Source: Spirochaetota bacterium
Lineage (GTDB): Bacteria > Spirochaetota > UBA12135 > COTS27 > JAFLEE01
Direction: 5' to 3'
Length of the DNA stretch: 64,000 nucleotides
Assembly (NCBI GenBank): GCA_017302015.1
Contig: JAFLEE010000008.1
Location: 38,782-102,781 of the forward strand
Shown here: piece after piece, positions 8,892 through 17,337 of the stretch
Position numbering within the stretch: position 1 is the stretch's first letter
How the letters are laid out: every line of letters starts with the position of its first letter
Translations under genes and position numbers: made by a program
The notes under the pieces: generated by a model
Seen by the model: the letters and a program-made list of their open reading frames with translations, nothing else
The model's database searches: none
What the model was told of the DNA's origin: nothing

Positions 8892-9863
8892 ATGAAGCCC
8901 TTCAAAAAGAACGCGCGGGTGGTCTTTCTTGGTGACAGCATCACCAGCCAAGAGACCTGGCATTCGGCCATCTACCAGTATTACCTCGATCATCGCGGGC
9001 AAGAGAATATCCGGATCTTCAACGCCGGAATCGCGGGCGCCACCGCCCAGGTGGCCTGGCTCTACCGCCACGAGCATCTTTACCGGTTCCAGCCGACCCA
9101 TGTGAACCTCATGTTCGGGATGAACGATATCGGCCGGGGGGACCATGGGCCCCATCCGACGCCGGAACAGATCCAACGCCAGGGGGAGAGTTTCGAGCGC
9201 CACAAGCGCTTCATGACTTTGCTCACCGAGGAGTTCCTCGCGCGGGGGATCACCGTCACCTATTGCACCCCCACCCCCTACGACGCGGCCATGGTTTGCG
9301 AAGAGGAGAAGCTTCCCGGCTGCGCCCCTGCGCTGGAACGCTGCGGGGAACTCATCCGCGAACTCTCCCGCGCCTATGGCTGCGAGTTCGTCGATTTCAA
9401 TACAGAACTCACCGCGCTCAATCGGGCGCTCCAATGCCTGGATCCGACGAAGTCGCTCATCGGGCCCGATCGGGTTCACCCGACGGCGGAAATCGGGCAC
9501 ATGGTCATGGCCCGACTCTTCTTGCGGGCCCAGGGCTTTGAAGAGGTCTCCGCGCCGACCCTCGAGACGCTCCGCTCCCCGACCGCCTTGGCGCTGCCCA
9601 TCGGCGAAGGCCTCAGGGAAAAAAATGTGCCGGACGCCGCGCTTCGACGGCTCCTCGCCATCGAGTCGATGCTCCTGCTGAAATACAAAGACGAGCCGCT
9701 GGAAAAGAAACTCGATGCCATCCGGGAATTTATCCGTGAAAAGAGCGCCGATTCCATCGACTATTTCCGCCAAGGATCGGTCTTTTACCTCGAACACAAG
9801 GCCCGACAAGAAGATTATTTCCGCGAGTCGCTGCGCTTGTCCGAGTGCCTGCACCGGCGCTGA
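8892..9863 (+). CDS. SGNH/GDSL-family hydrolase (cytoplasmic)
   Basis: The 323-residue protein has all SGNH blocks: GDSIT with Ser16, the asparagine block GMND with Asn78, and the final D-x-x-H (Asp193 and His196 in DRVHP). Such enzymes are esterases, often acetyl-esterases for sugars. No signal peptide is visible, unlike the second SGNH protein at 19673, so it probably deacylates imported oligosaccharides. The C-terminal 100 residues are helical and charged. A possible promoter TTGGGC-N16-CATAAA lies about 35 bases upstream. It ends the rightward gene group that begins with the AraC gene at 2019. Confidence 0.85.
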   Translation: MKPFKKNARVVFLGDSITSQETWHSAIYQYYLDHRGQENIRIFNAGIAGATAQVAWLYRHEHLYRFQPTHVNLMFGMNDIGRGDHGPHPTPEQIQRQGESFERHKRFMTLLTEEFLARGITVTYCTPTPYDAAMVCEEEKLPGCAPALERCGELIRELSRAYGCEFVDFNTELTALNRALQCLDPTKSLIGPDRVHPTAEIGHMVMARLFLRAQGFEEVSAPTLETLRSPTALALPIGEGLREKNVPDAALRRLLAIESMLLLKYKDEPLEKKLDAIREFIREKSADSIDYFRQGSVFYLEHKARQEDYFRESLRLSECLHRR

Positions 9864-9938
9864 CGCGTTCCCCCCGAGCCGAATCGATCGCCCTGCGGTG
9901 ACGGATGCCTGGGGCGCGGGCAATGCGAACTTCTGCCC

Positions 9939-10841
9939 TCAATTCCTCGCCCGTTCCCGCTCGCGCCAGCGGCTTGGTGAGACGCCCATGACGGCCTTGA
10001 ACCGTCGGGTGAACGTGTGGACGTCGGGGAACCCCAGGGAACCGGCGACGGCTTCCACCCGGTTTGCTTCGTCGAGGAGAAGCAGCGAGGCTTTTCGGAT
10101 GAGGGCTTCGCGGCGGTAGCGGTCGGGACCCATGCCGAAGCGGGCCTTGAAGCGTTTGCGGAAGGCGTGATAACCCAAGCCGAGTTTCGCGGCGACCTCG
10201 GCGATCGGGATGCCCCGCTCGCACTCGGACAATTCCTCCACGGCGAGGCGCATGAAGGCGTCAACGGTCTGGCCTTCCGCCGATTTCCGCGGCTTCGGAG
10301 GGATGCCTGCTTTCGGGGTTGGGGGAACGCCATCTACCGCATCGGTCGCCGACCGCGCCGCTTCTGCCCGGCTCCACAATTCGCCTGCGAGCGCCAACAT
10401 GGGCGCGAGCATCAGGAAGGGGCGGTGCGCGCCCGCTTGTCGACTGAGGCGCAGAAGCGCGTCGAAGCGCCTGCGGAATAAGGCGATGTGGCCGACGCGA
10501 AGGACCGGCGTCCCGAGCAGGTCGGGGCGGATCTCGGTGAATAGGGGATAGAGGGGCGCGGGGAAGGCGAGGTACCCGCAATGGCAACCGCGCAGGTAGC
10601 GCACGTGGTGGCGTCGGCCCGGAAGACGCAGGAAAAAACAGCCGGGCTCGACGATGCGCGAATCCCCGCCCTGGGGCGCGTACTCGAGCGTTCCTCGGAA
10701 AAGAAACACCAGCGCGCATTCGGTGCTGATGAAATCCTGCTCCAGGCCGTGGTCGGGAGGTCGGGTGAATCCGCAGCGAAGCAGGCGCCTGACCCGTCCC
10801 GATCGCCGCGCCGCCCAGTGCCAATGCCGCAAGGGGATCAT
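9939..10841 (-). CDS. AraC-family transcriptional regulator
   Basis: A 300-residue regulator with an N-terminal cupin-like domain (about 20-110, CALVFLFRGTLEYAP and FFLRLPGRRHHVRY), a proline-rich linker near 170-190 and a C-terminal AraC double HTH (about 200-300, IPIAEVAAKLGLGYHAFRKR then FPDVHTFTRRFKAVMGVSP). GGAG lies about 8 bases before the ATG. It is divergent from the sulfatase gene at 10995, and a 20-bp-spaced direct repeat lies between them, so it most likely controls the sulfatase/GH2 pair and possibly itself. The protein is unusually arginine-rich. Confidence 0.9.
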   Translation of the reverse strand: MIPLRHWHWAARRSGRVRRLLRCGFTRPPDHGLEQDFISTECALVFLFRGTLEYAPQGGDSRIVEPGCFFLRLPGRRHHVRYLRGCHCGYLAFPAPLYPLFTEIRPDLLGTPVLRVGHIALFRRRFDALLRLSRQAGAHRPFLMLAPMLALAGELWSRAEAARSATDAVDGVPPTPKAGIPPKPRKSAEGQTVDAFMRLAVEELSECERGIPIAEVAAKLGLGYHAFRKRFKARFGMGPDRYRREALIRKASLLLLDEANRVEAVAGSLGFPDVHTFTRRFKAVMGVSPSRWRERERARN

Positions 10842-10872
10842 GGAGGCTCCGGTCGGGAGTGTGCCCCGATAT

Positions 10873-10900
10873 TCTCAAAAACGCAACCCGTGTCTCAAAA
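10873..10900. promoter_or_regulatory. Tandem half-sites CTCAAAAA, 20 bp apart, between AraC and sulfatase genes
   Basis: CTCAAAAACG at 10873-10882 and CTCAAAAATG at 10893-10902 are 20 bp apart start to start in the divergent intergenic region. Spacing and position match AraC-type operators, as at 2873, 45285 and 60320. Confidence 0.55.
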
Positions 10901-10994
10901 ATGACCTTACGGGAAGGACGCCGGTGGCGCATGATTCATGTAGGCTTCCGTGCGCCGACGCCAGGCCCACGCGGTCGATCCGGCAGGAGTTTCC

Positions 10995-12455
10995 ATGGCC
11001 CCCAACCTCATCTTCATGCTCGTGGACGATCTCGGATGGCGCGACCTCTCATGCACCGGGAGCACCTTCTACGAGACCCCGAACATCGACCGCCTGGCCA
11101 AGGCCGGCATGCGTTTCACGCGCGCCTATGCCGCCTGCCCCGTGTGTTCCCCTTCCCGCGCGAGCATCCTCACGGGCAAATATCCCGTGCGGGTGGGCAT
11201 CACGGATTACATCAACTGGGGGCGTGACGGCTCGGATGCCCATGGGCACGCCAAGGGTTATCTGGTGGATGCCCCCTACGCCGACCACCTTCCCCTCGAG
11301 GAAGTTTCTCTGGCACGGGCCCTACAAGAGGGGGATTACCAGACCTGGCACGTGGGCAAGTGGCACCTGGGGCGCGAACCCTACCATCCCGAGCACCACG
11401 GATTCGAAACGAATATCGGCGGCTGCATGGTGGGATGCCCCATCGGGCCCGGATACTTCTCTCCCTGGGGCATCCCCGCATTGGAAGGCGTCACGGTTCC
11501 CCCGGGCACCCATCTCGACGAGTACCTCACCGGCGAGGCCTGCCGCCTCATCCGCCAGCGCGACCCGGCGCGTCCCTTCTTCCTCAATCTTTGGTTCTAC
11601 CTCGTGCACACCCCCTTGCAGGAGCGTCCGGAGCGCATCGCCAAATACGAAGCGAAACGGAAAGCGATGGGCTTGGATGGCTTAGAAGAAACGCGGGAAG
11701 GGGACTTTTTTCCCTGCGATCACAAGAAGGGCCAGCGCATCACGCGGCGCTTGGTGCAAAGCCATCCCGTCTACGCGGCGATGGTGGAAACGCTCGATGA
11801 TTGCGTGGGTCGCGTGCTCAAGACGCTCGAGGAGGAAGGCATCCTCGAGAACTCCGTGCTCGTTTTCACGTCGGACAACGGCGGCCTCGCCACGGCCGAG
11901 GGTTCGCCCACCTGCAATCTGCCGCTGGCGGAAGGCAAGGGTTGGCGGCAGGAAGGCGGGGTGCGCGAACCCCTCCTCATCTCCTGGCCGGGGCGCGTGG
12001 TCCCAGGAAGCGTGTGCGAGACTCCGATCACGAGCCCCGACTTCTATCCGACGTTCCTCGAGGCGGCGGGGCTGCCGCTGCGACCCGAACAGCACGTCGA
12101 CGGCCAATCCCTCGTGCCGCTCCTCACGCAGCAAGGAAGCCTTTCCCGCGACGCGCTCTATTGGCATTACCCGCACTACGGGAACCAGGGCGGCACGCCC
12201 GGCGCCGCGATTCTGGTGGGCCGCTATAAACTCCTCGAGCATTTCGAGGACGGGCGGGTGGAACTATTCGATCTCGAGAGCGACCCCGCCGAGAGCGTGG
12301 ACCTTTCGAAACTGGAACCGACCCTGACCGCGAAGCTCAAAGCGCGCCTGGATGCCTGGAAAAACGAGGTGGGGGCCCGGCATCCCACCGTGAACAAGGC
12401 CTTCACGCCTTGGAGCGAGGCGCACGCGCGCAAGGGATGGAAACCGTGGGTGTGA
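10995..12455 (+). CDS. Type I (formylglycine) sulfatase, apparently intracellular
   Basis: The 486-residue S1 sulfatase has the C-x-P-x-R signature CSPSRASILTG with Cys51 as the residue converted to formylglycine. It also has the N-terminal metal motif VDDLG (residues 10-14), HVGKWHLG, and the C-terminal metal site TSDNGG. I chose ATG 10995 (CAGGAG in front) because the catalytic domain starts at residue 2; the upstream in-frame ATG at 10950 gives no signal peptide. The absence of an export signal suggests action on imported sulfated sugars. A maturase (anSME or FGE) is not in the window. Gene order, sulfatase then GH2, suggests desulfation followed by glycoside cleavage under the divergent AraC regulator. 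Confidence 0.92.
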   Translation: MAPNLIFMLVDDLGWRDLSCTGSTFYETPNIDRLAKAGMRFTRAYAACPVCSPSRASILTGKYPVRVGITDYINWGRDGSDAHGHAKGYLVDAPYADHLPLEEVSLARALQEGDYQTWHVGKWHLGREPYHPEHHGFETNIGGCMVGCPIGPGYFSPWGIPALEGVTVPPGTHLDEYLTGEACRLIRQRDPARPFFLNLWFYLVHTPLQERPERIAKYEAKRKAMGLDGLEETREGDFFPCDHKKGQRITRRLVQSHPVYAAMVETLDDCVGRVLKTLEEEGILENSVLVFTSDNGGLATAEGSPTCNLPLAEGKGWRQEGGVREPLLISWPGRVVPGSVCETPITSPDFYPTFLEAAGLPLRPEQHVDGQSLVPLLTQQGSLSRDALYWHYPHYGNQGGTPGAAILVGRYKLLEHFEDGRVELFDLESDPAESVDLSKLEPTLTAKLKARLDAWKNEVGARHPTVNKAFTPWSEAHARKGWKPWV

Positions 12456-12677
12456 TGCACACCCGGCGCTTGTTTCGGTAAACGCCGTCATTTCCCACAG
12501 CTGGTCGCATACCCGTGCGGCGTCCGCGAGATCGGCTTGGCCGCCGAGCCGGTCCACCGGGACTGGGCACGGGCCCCTTGAGCAGGGGATCCCGGAGTTC
12601 CACCCTCCTTCGATTCGCCGTTACCGCATATCGTCGAGGACCGATAGACGGGGTCTTCGCCCCTACGAGACCCTCAT

Positions 12678-12742
12678 GCGCAGGATATGATTGATCCCAT
12701 GCCCGCGCCGGCCTGCGGGGAAAGCCTCCCGGAGGAACCCAT
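12678..12742 (+). promoter_or_regulatory. Leader cassette copy 2 (promoter and strong SD of the GH2 gene)
   Basis: Contains TATGAT at 12686-12691, then TGATCCCAT, a GC-rich stem region and the SD GGAGGAACCC that ends immediately before ATG 12741. It matches 1876-1943 over its whole length with only scattered substitutions and two short gaps. The 222 bases before it (12456-12677) hold nothing I can recognise. Confidence 0.7.
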
Positions 12743-15221
12743 GGGTTTTTTTCGTGTTCTCGCCGTGTGCCTCGCCCTGCAAGCCGCCGCCTTCGCCGAA
12801 GAGAACCTCGTGAAGAACCCGGGTTTCGAGGACCCGGCCGATCTTTCCGCCTGGAACCTGAATAATTGGGCGAAGAACGAAGTTTCGGGAGTCTTCGACG
12901 CCGAGAACCCCCGCAGGGGAAAACTCGCTTATCGGGTGACGATTAAAAAAGTATTAGGCACGCCCGAACTCCACCTGCAGCAGAAAACCGACCTCAAGCC
13001 CGGCGGCCGGGTACGCCTGCGCTTTTCCCTGCGCGGCAGCGGCAGCAAGCCTGTGAGCGTGCTCATCCGCAAGATCGGCGCCCCGTGGACGCCCTACCTG
13101 GCCCGCACGGTGAAGATCTCGAAAGAGTGGAAGGATTATTCTTTCAGCCTCATCCTCCCCGAGATCGACCCCGCGGACACCGGCCTTTTCTTCATCCTAG
13201 GCGAGGCGGCCAACCTCTGGGTGGATGAGGTCAGCCTCACCCCCCTCGCCGACGGCGATGCCTCCATGGCCGACCAGGTCAATTCCCTAGACGGTATCTG
13301 GTCGGTTAGATCGGGATCCTGGCAGCAGGAGGTCGCGGTGCCCGGCTTCCTCGAGAATTTTCCCGGAACGAAGGCGCTCCACGAGTTCACCTTTTCCCGC
13401 GCCCTCGAGATCCCCGAGCTCGGCGATGAACGGCGGCTTTTCGTCCGCTTCGATGCGGTGGGGGACGGGGCCGAGGTCTGGGTGAACGGCCAGCACGCCG
13501 GCGGCCACGTGGGGGCCGCCCTTCCATTCGAGGTGGATATCACCGGGTTCGTGGAATCGCCCTCCGTCTCCAATCGCCTCGAGGTCGTGGTGCGCGATGA
13601 TACGTATTTCAGCACCCCCCGCGAGAGCAGCGACTGGCGCAACCGCAAGCATTGGATCCCGCGGGGCATGGGCACCGGCAACCGGAAGGGGATCCTTCAG
13701 GGCGTTTCCCTGGTGGCGAGGCCGCTCGTGCACGTCTCCGACGCCTTCATCCGCACCTCGGTCCGCGAGAAGACCCTCCGTGTGGCGTTCGAGCTCGTCA
13801 ACGGCAAGAAGGAGGCCCAGAGCGCCCGCCTGGAATGCACGGTATTGTCGGAGAAGGGCGAGACGGTCATGGCGCTCCCCGCGACTGCCGTCGAGCTCCC
13901 GGGCTATGTCATGACGCCCGTCTCGGTGTCGGCCGCGTTTTCCGGGGTGACGCTCTGGCAGCCCGATCACCCGGCGCTCTATACCCTGCGCACGCGCCTC
14001 TTCGGCAAATCGGGGGTGCTCCTCCATGAGGCCAGCACCCGCTTCGGTTTCCGCGAGGCCTGGTTCGACGGGATCCATTTCATGCTCAACGGCGTCCGCT
14101 GCAACCTGCGGGGCGAAAGCCCCTCCTACGGCGAGAAGCGCGAGATGTTCTTCACCCGGGAAAGCGCCTCGGCCATGCTGAAGAAGTACCAGGCGGTCCA
14201 CTTCAATACGCTCCGCTTCCATTCGATGCCCGCGCCGCCCCACGTGCTCGACCTTTGCGACGAGCTGGGCATGCTCGTCATCGACGAGAGCGCCATCTAC
14301 GCCAGCTGGGGCATGCTCGATCCCGCCCACCCGAAGTTCATGGAATCTTGCCGGGAGCACTTGTCGCGTTGGGTGCGCCGAGACCGCAACCATCCCTCCG
14401 TCATCCTCTATTCGGCGGACAACGAGGGGCTCAATGTGAATCTCCTCTCCCCCGGCCAACTCGCCGAGTTCAAGAAGGTGATCGACGCCCACGACGGTAG
14501 CCGCGGCGTCATTTTTGACGGCGATGGCACGGCCTTCGGCGCCACCGTGGCCAGCGTGAAGCATTATTGCCGGACCGTGGACGATCTGGCCGAGGCCGGC
14601 GGCAAGGCGTCCGGATACGCCCGCGACCTGCGTAGCGATATCTATTGGGCCACGAATTTCCGCCAGAAATTCCCCCTCGGCATGGGCGAGTTCCTATTCC
14701 CCTATGAGCCCAACCTGAAGGCCAAGGAACGCGAGGCCATCTACATGATGGGGCTGCAAACCCGCGGCTACCGCTTCGCCGATTGGTTCGATATCCGCCC
14801 CTATAACCCCAGTTACGACGGCTTCCTCAAACCCGAAGGCGTGCGGCCGGGCTACGAGGAGGGCCACGAGATCCTCGTGAAGTCCTTCGCGCCGGTGGCG
14901 GTCTTCGATATGGCCTACGACGAACTCGGCCCCTTCCCCAAGCCCCCCGCGCTCAAGATCGGGAAAGAGGCCGTGCGCCTCCTCGTCGTCTATAACGACG
15001 CGTTCTCCGGGACGTCCGTCGACCTCTCATGGAAAGCGGAGTCGGGCGGGAAGAAGCTCGCCGGGGAACAGAAGGCCCTCACGATCGGCCTCGGGGAACA
15101 TACGATTTACCGTATCGCGTTCACCCCGAAAGTCGCGGGCGAAGTTTCCCTGGAACTCGCCGCGGCGAAGGCCGGGAAGGAATGTTTCCGAGACAGCCGG
15201 AAATTCGTGGCCGAGCCGTAG
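12741..15221 (+). CDS. Secreted GH2-family glycoside hydrolase with N-terminal CBM
   Basis: The 826-residue product begins with a signal peptide (1-20), then a CBM4/9-like sandwich (21-165, starting NLVKNPGFEDP). The GH2 sugar-binding domain (about 180-330, with VRFDAVGDGAEVWVNGQ), an immunoglobulin-like domain and the TIM barrel (from about 430) follow. The acid/base is in NHPSVILYSADNEG (Glu562) and the nucleophile is probably Glu650 in GMGEF. GH2 enzymes include beta-galactosidases, mannosidases and glucuronidases; the substrate is open. ATG 12741 follows the strong SD exactly. It is probably cotranscribed with, or controlled in parallel to, the sulfatase upstream. Confidence 0.9.
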   Translation: MGFFRVLAVCLALQAAAFAEENLVKNPGFEDPADLSAWNLNNWAKNEVSGVFDAENPRRGKLAYRVTIKKVLGTPELHLQQKTDLKPGGRVRLRFSLRGSGSKPVSVLIRKIGAPWTPYLARTVKISKEWKDYSFSLILPEIDPADTGLFFILGEAANLWVDEVSLTPLADGDASMADQVNSLDGIWSVRSGSWQQEVAVPGFLENFPGTKALHEFTFSRALEIPELGDERRLFVRFDAVGDGAEVWVNGQHAGGHVGAALPFEVDITGFVESPSVSNRLEVVVRDDTYFSTPRESSDWRNRKHWIPRGMGTGNRKGILQGVSLVARPLVHVSDAFIRTSVREKTLRVAFELVNGKKEAQSARLECTVLSEKGETVMALPATAVELPGYVMTPVSVSAAFSGVTLWQPDHPALYTLRTRLFGKSGVLLHEASTRFGFREAWFDGIHFMLNGVRCNLRGESPSYGEKREMFFTRESASAMLKKYQAVHFNTLRFHSMPAPPHVLDLCDELGMLVIDESAIYASWGMLDPAHPKFMESCREHLSRWVRRDRNHPSVILYSADNEGLNVNLLSPGQLAEFKKVIDAHDGSRGVIFDGDGTAFGATVASVKHYCRTVDDLAEAGGKASGYARDLRSDIYWATNFRQKFPLGMGEFLFPYEPNLKAKEREAIYMMGLQTRGYRFADWFDIRPYNPSYDGFLKPEGVRPGYEEGHEILVKSFAPVAVFDMAYDELGPFPKPPALKIGKEAVRLLVVYNDAFSGTSVDLSWKAESGGKKLAGEQKALTIGLGEHTIYRIAFTPKVAGEVSLELAAAKAGKECFRDSRKFVAEP

Positions 15222-15284
15222 GGTTTTTCGGCGGGGAGCGCGCCTAATGGGTTCGGCCACGGCGTCGGGGCGATGCCCGGATCC

Positions 15285-17012
15285 CTAATGCTTCTTCACC
15301 TCGAATCGGCACGGCACCTCGCAGTGGATCTCGAACTTGTCCGCGTCTCGATCGTAGTCGAGGGTCGCGACCTTGTCGATGGAATCGAGGAAGACCGAGA
15401 AGGGCTTCGTGACGAGGTAGCCGCCGACGATCATGCGGCCCTTGCGCGGGATCGTCACGGGCACGGCGTGCTTCTGGCGGTTCTCCTCGCTCATTCTCCC
15501 GATGCTCTCGCGCTGCTCCTTGGTGGCCTTGCCGAAATGGTCGGCGTCACCGACCCCCGGGAGTTCGAGGTAGGTGATCAGGGATTCCTTCCCCAATTCC
15601 TTGGCCCGGGCCACATAGCGGCGGGCCTGCTCCACACCGACGCGTGGGTCGGTGTCGCCATGGGCCGTGAAGAGGGGCGTGCGCAGGTTCTCCACCAGGG
15701 CCAGGCCGCTGCGCGAGCGGTAGGCCATGGCGTGGGTGTCGGGGGATCCCCCGATCCAGACGTCCAACTCGTCGCGGAACTCGCCCTTCTGGTCGTTGCG
15801 GTACCACAAGGCGTAATCGGAGATGCCGCAGAGGGCCGTGCAGGCGGCGAAGAGGTCGGGGAATTTCCCCACCAGCGCGTAGCCGTTGCCCCCGCCCCCG
15901 CTGCCCGCGTCGAAATAGATGACCTCGGGGTCGAGGATGAGTTCGCGGTAGAAGACCTTGGCGTACTGGATGGCGTCGTAGACGTCGAAGAGTTCGAGGC
16001 CGTTGCAATCGGCCTTGCCCTGGGAGTACTTGCGGCCCCGCATGTCCACCGCCACGAGGAGGTGCGAGCCGGTGGGCTTGGGGAGGTAGGAGAAGCCGCC
16101 GATATCCATGTGCCACCCGTGGGTCGTCGCCCGAAGGGGCGACGGTTTCTCGGGCTTGGTCACGAGCATGGCGAGTTTAAGCCCCGGCGTGCGGCTCGAT
16201 TCGTAGTACACGAGGTCGCGCCCCGGCGAATAGAGGTTCCGTTCGCTCACCGCCAGGTTCTTCCCCGCCAGGGGCGGCATGAAACGCTTGTCCCCCGTTT
16301 TGCCCAGGTCGGCGGCGGGGCCCGCCTCGAGTTGGTAATTATTGTCGTCGGTCGCCTTGCCCCCTCCCGTCGCCGCGGCGGGCGCGACGGCGAGGGAAAG
16401 CCGCGCGCGGTCGCCCTCCCGGGCGAACTTGATGCGCGCCTCGAAATAATTCCCGTTCATGACGCGGCGATCGTGCATGAAGGCGGTGAAGGCCCCCGTC
16501 GCCTTCACGGCGTTCGACTTCCCAGGCACCACGAGTTCCGTGAGGACGGTATCGGGCATCAATTGGAAGGCGTTGGAGACGAGGGGGATGGCCACCGGTT
16601 TCCCGTCGGCCAGGACCCGCGATCCGGCCGCCGAAGCGGGAAAGCGCAGGGCCAGGCGAACATCGACCACCTCGGGGGGGATCTCTTCAATTAAATAATC
16701 GAGGGCGAGGCCCGACCCTTGGCGCGTGGCCGTCTGCCGGAATCGGACGGATTTCTTCGACCGCTCCACCGTGAAGCGACCCTTGAGTTCAAAGGCCCCG
16801 TCTTTCGCCACGGGAAAGCCCGCCTCGGGCGCCACGCTGCGCGCGCTTTGCATCGTGGGTACATTGCCCGTTTCGCTCACCACGACGAAAAGGCTCACGC
16901 CGTCGAGGGTGATGCCGCCATCCGCCCCGATGGTGAGGCCCGGGGCGAAGTCCATGGCTAGGCCCGTAACGGAAAAGAGGAGGATGGGAATCGGCGCGTA
17001 AAATAATTTCAT
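15285..17012 (-). CDS. Secreted S9/prolyl-oligopeptidase-like alpha/beta hydrolase
   Basis: The 575-residue product starts at ATG 17012-17010 with a signal peptide (1-20). The first half is a beta-rich domain; the second half is an alpha/beta hydrolase of the prolyl oligopeptidase/acetyl-xylan-esterase type. The nucleophile region is the glycine-rich AGSGGGGNG, the aspartate is in AHGDTDPRV and the histidine in DADHFGK, so a full triad is likely. The frame is open a further 225 codons upstream across 17013-17687, but that reads the complement of other genes and is rejected as coding. It could be a peptidase or, given the setting, a sugar-ester hydrolase. A TATACT promoter lies 24 bases upstream. 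Confidence 0.8.
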   Translation of the reverse strand: MKLFYAPIPILLFSVTGLAMDFAPGLTIGADGGITLDGVSLFVVVSETGNVPTMQSARSVAPEAGFPVAKDGAFELKGRFTVERSKKSVRFRQTATRQGSGLALDYLIEEIPPEVVDVRLALRFPASAAGSRVLADGKPVAIPLVSNAFQLMPDTVLTELVVPGKSNAVKATGAFTAFMHDRRVMNGNYFEARIKFAREGDRARLSLAVAPAAATGGGKATDDNNYQLEAGPAADLGKTGDKRFMPPLAGKNLAVSERNLYSPGRDLVYYESSRTPGLKLAMLVTKPEKPSPLRATTHGWHMDIGGFSYLPKPTGSHLLVAVDMRGRKYSQGKADCNGLELFDVYDAIQYAKVFYRELILDPEVIYFDAGSGGGGNGYALVGKFPDLFAACTALCGISDYALWYRNDQKGEFRDELDVWIGGSPDTHAMAYRSRSGLALVENLRTPLFTAHGDTDPRVGVEQARRYVARAKELGKESLITYLELPGVGDADHFGKATKEQRESIGRMSEENRQKHAVPVTIPRKGRMIVGGYLVTKPFSVFLDSIDKVATLDYDRDADKFEIHCEVPCRFEVKKH

Positions 17013-17035
17013 GGGAAACCCCCGCTTGATGGATG

Positions 17036-17064
17036 AGTATACAAACGGGCGGCCCGCGCGTCCA
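17036..17064 (-). promoter_or_regulatory. Promoter of the S9-like hydrolase gene
   Basis: On the minus strand TGGACG (17064-17059) is followed after 17 bases by TATACT (17041-17036), the same -10 sequence used at 2922, 26061 and 34208. Confidence 0.5.
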
Positions 17065-17115
17065 CGATTTCCCCTTCCTGCCCCGCCGCCCCTATCCGGC
17101 TTCGGGCAAGTTTGA

Positions 17116-17322
17116 CCCGATTCGTGCAAGCCCCAGGGCGTTCGGCGGACGAATGATCCTTTGTCACTGTCGGGCTTCGATGCCGAGTACGGCATCTCGG
17201 GGGTCGTTTTCGAGGCGCTTCGCCTCAACGGAAAAACCATCAGCGACGCGACGGGTGCCAATCTCGTGGTTAAAAAATACGTGGGAGAAGTCCAAATCAA
17301 GGAGGAAGCGGGAAAGGACTGA
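17116..17322 (+). pseudogene. C-terminal remnant of a beta-helix/GH28-like protein
   Basis: A 68-codon frame with no start codon ends in TGA at 17320-17322. Its translation includes GISGVVFEALRLNGKTISDA followed by ANLVVKKYVGEVQIK. This is the characteristic ending of parallel beta-helix and polygalacturonase-like sugar hydrolases, in which the last strands carry a FENLRINGK-type motif and a valine-rich tail. The rest of the gene is missing: an in-frame stop lies at 17113-17115 and promoter-like sequence of the opposite gene lies further upstream. It is best read as what remains after a deletion. Confidence 0.6.
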
Positions 17323-17337
17323 GGCCCCGAAAACCCC

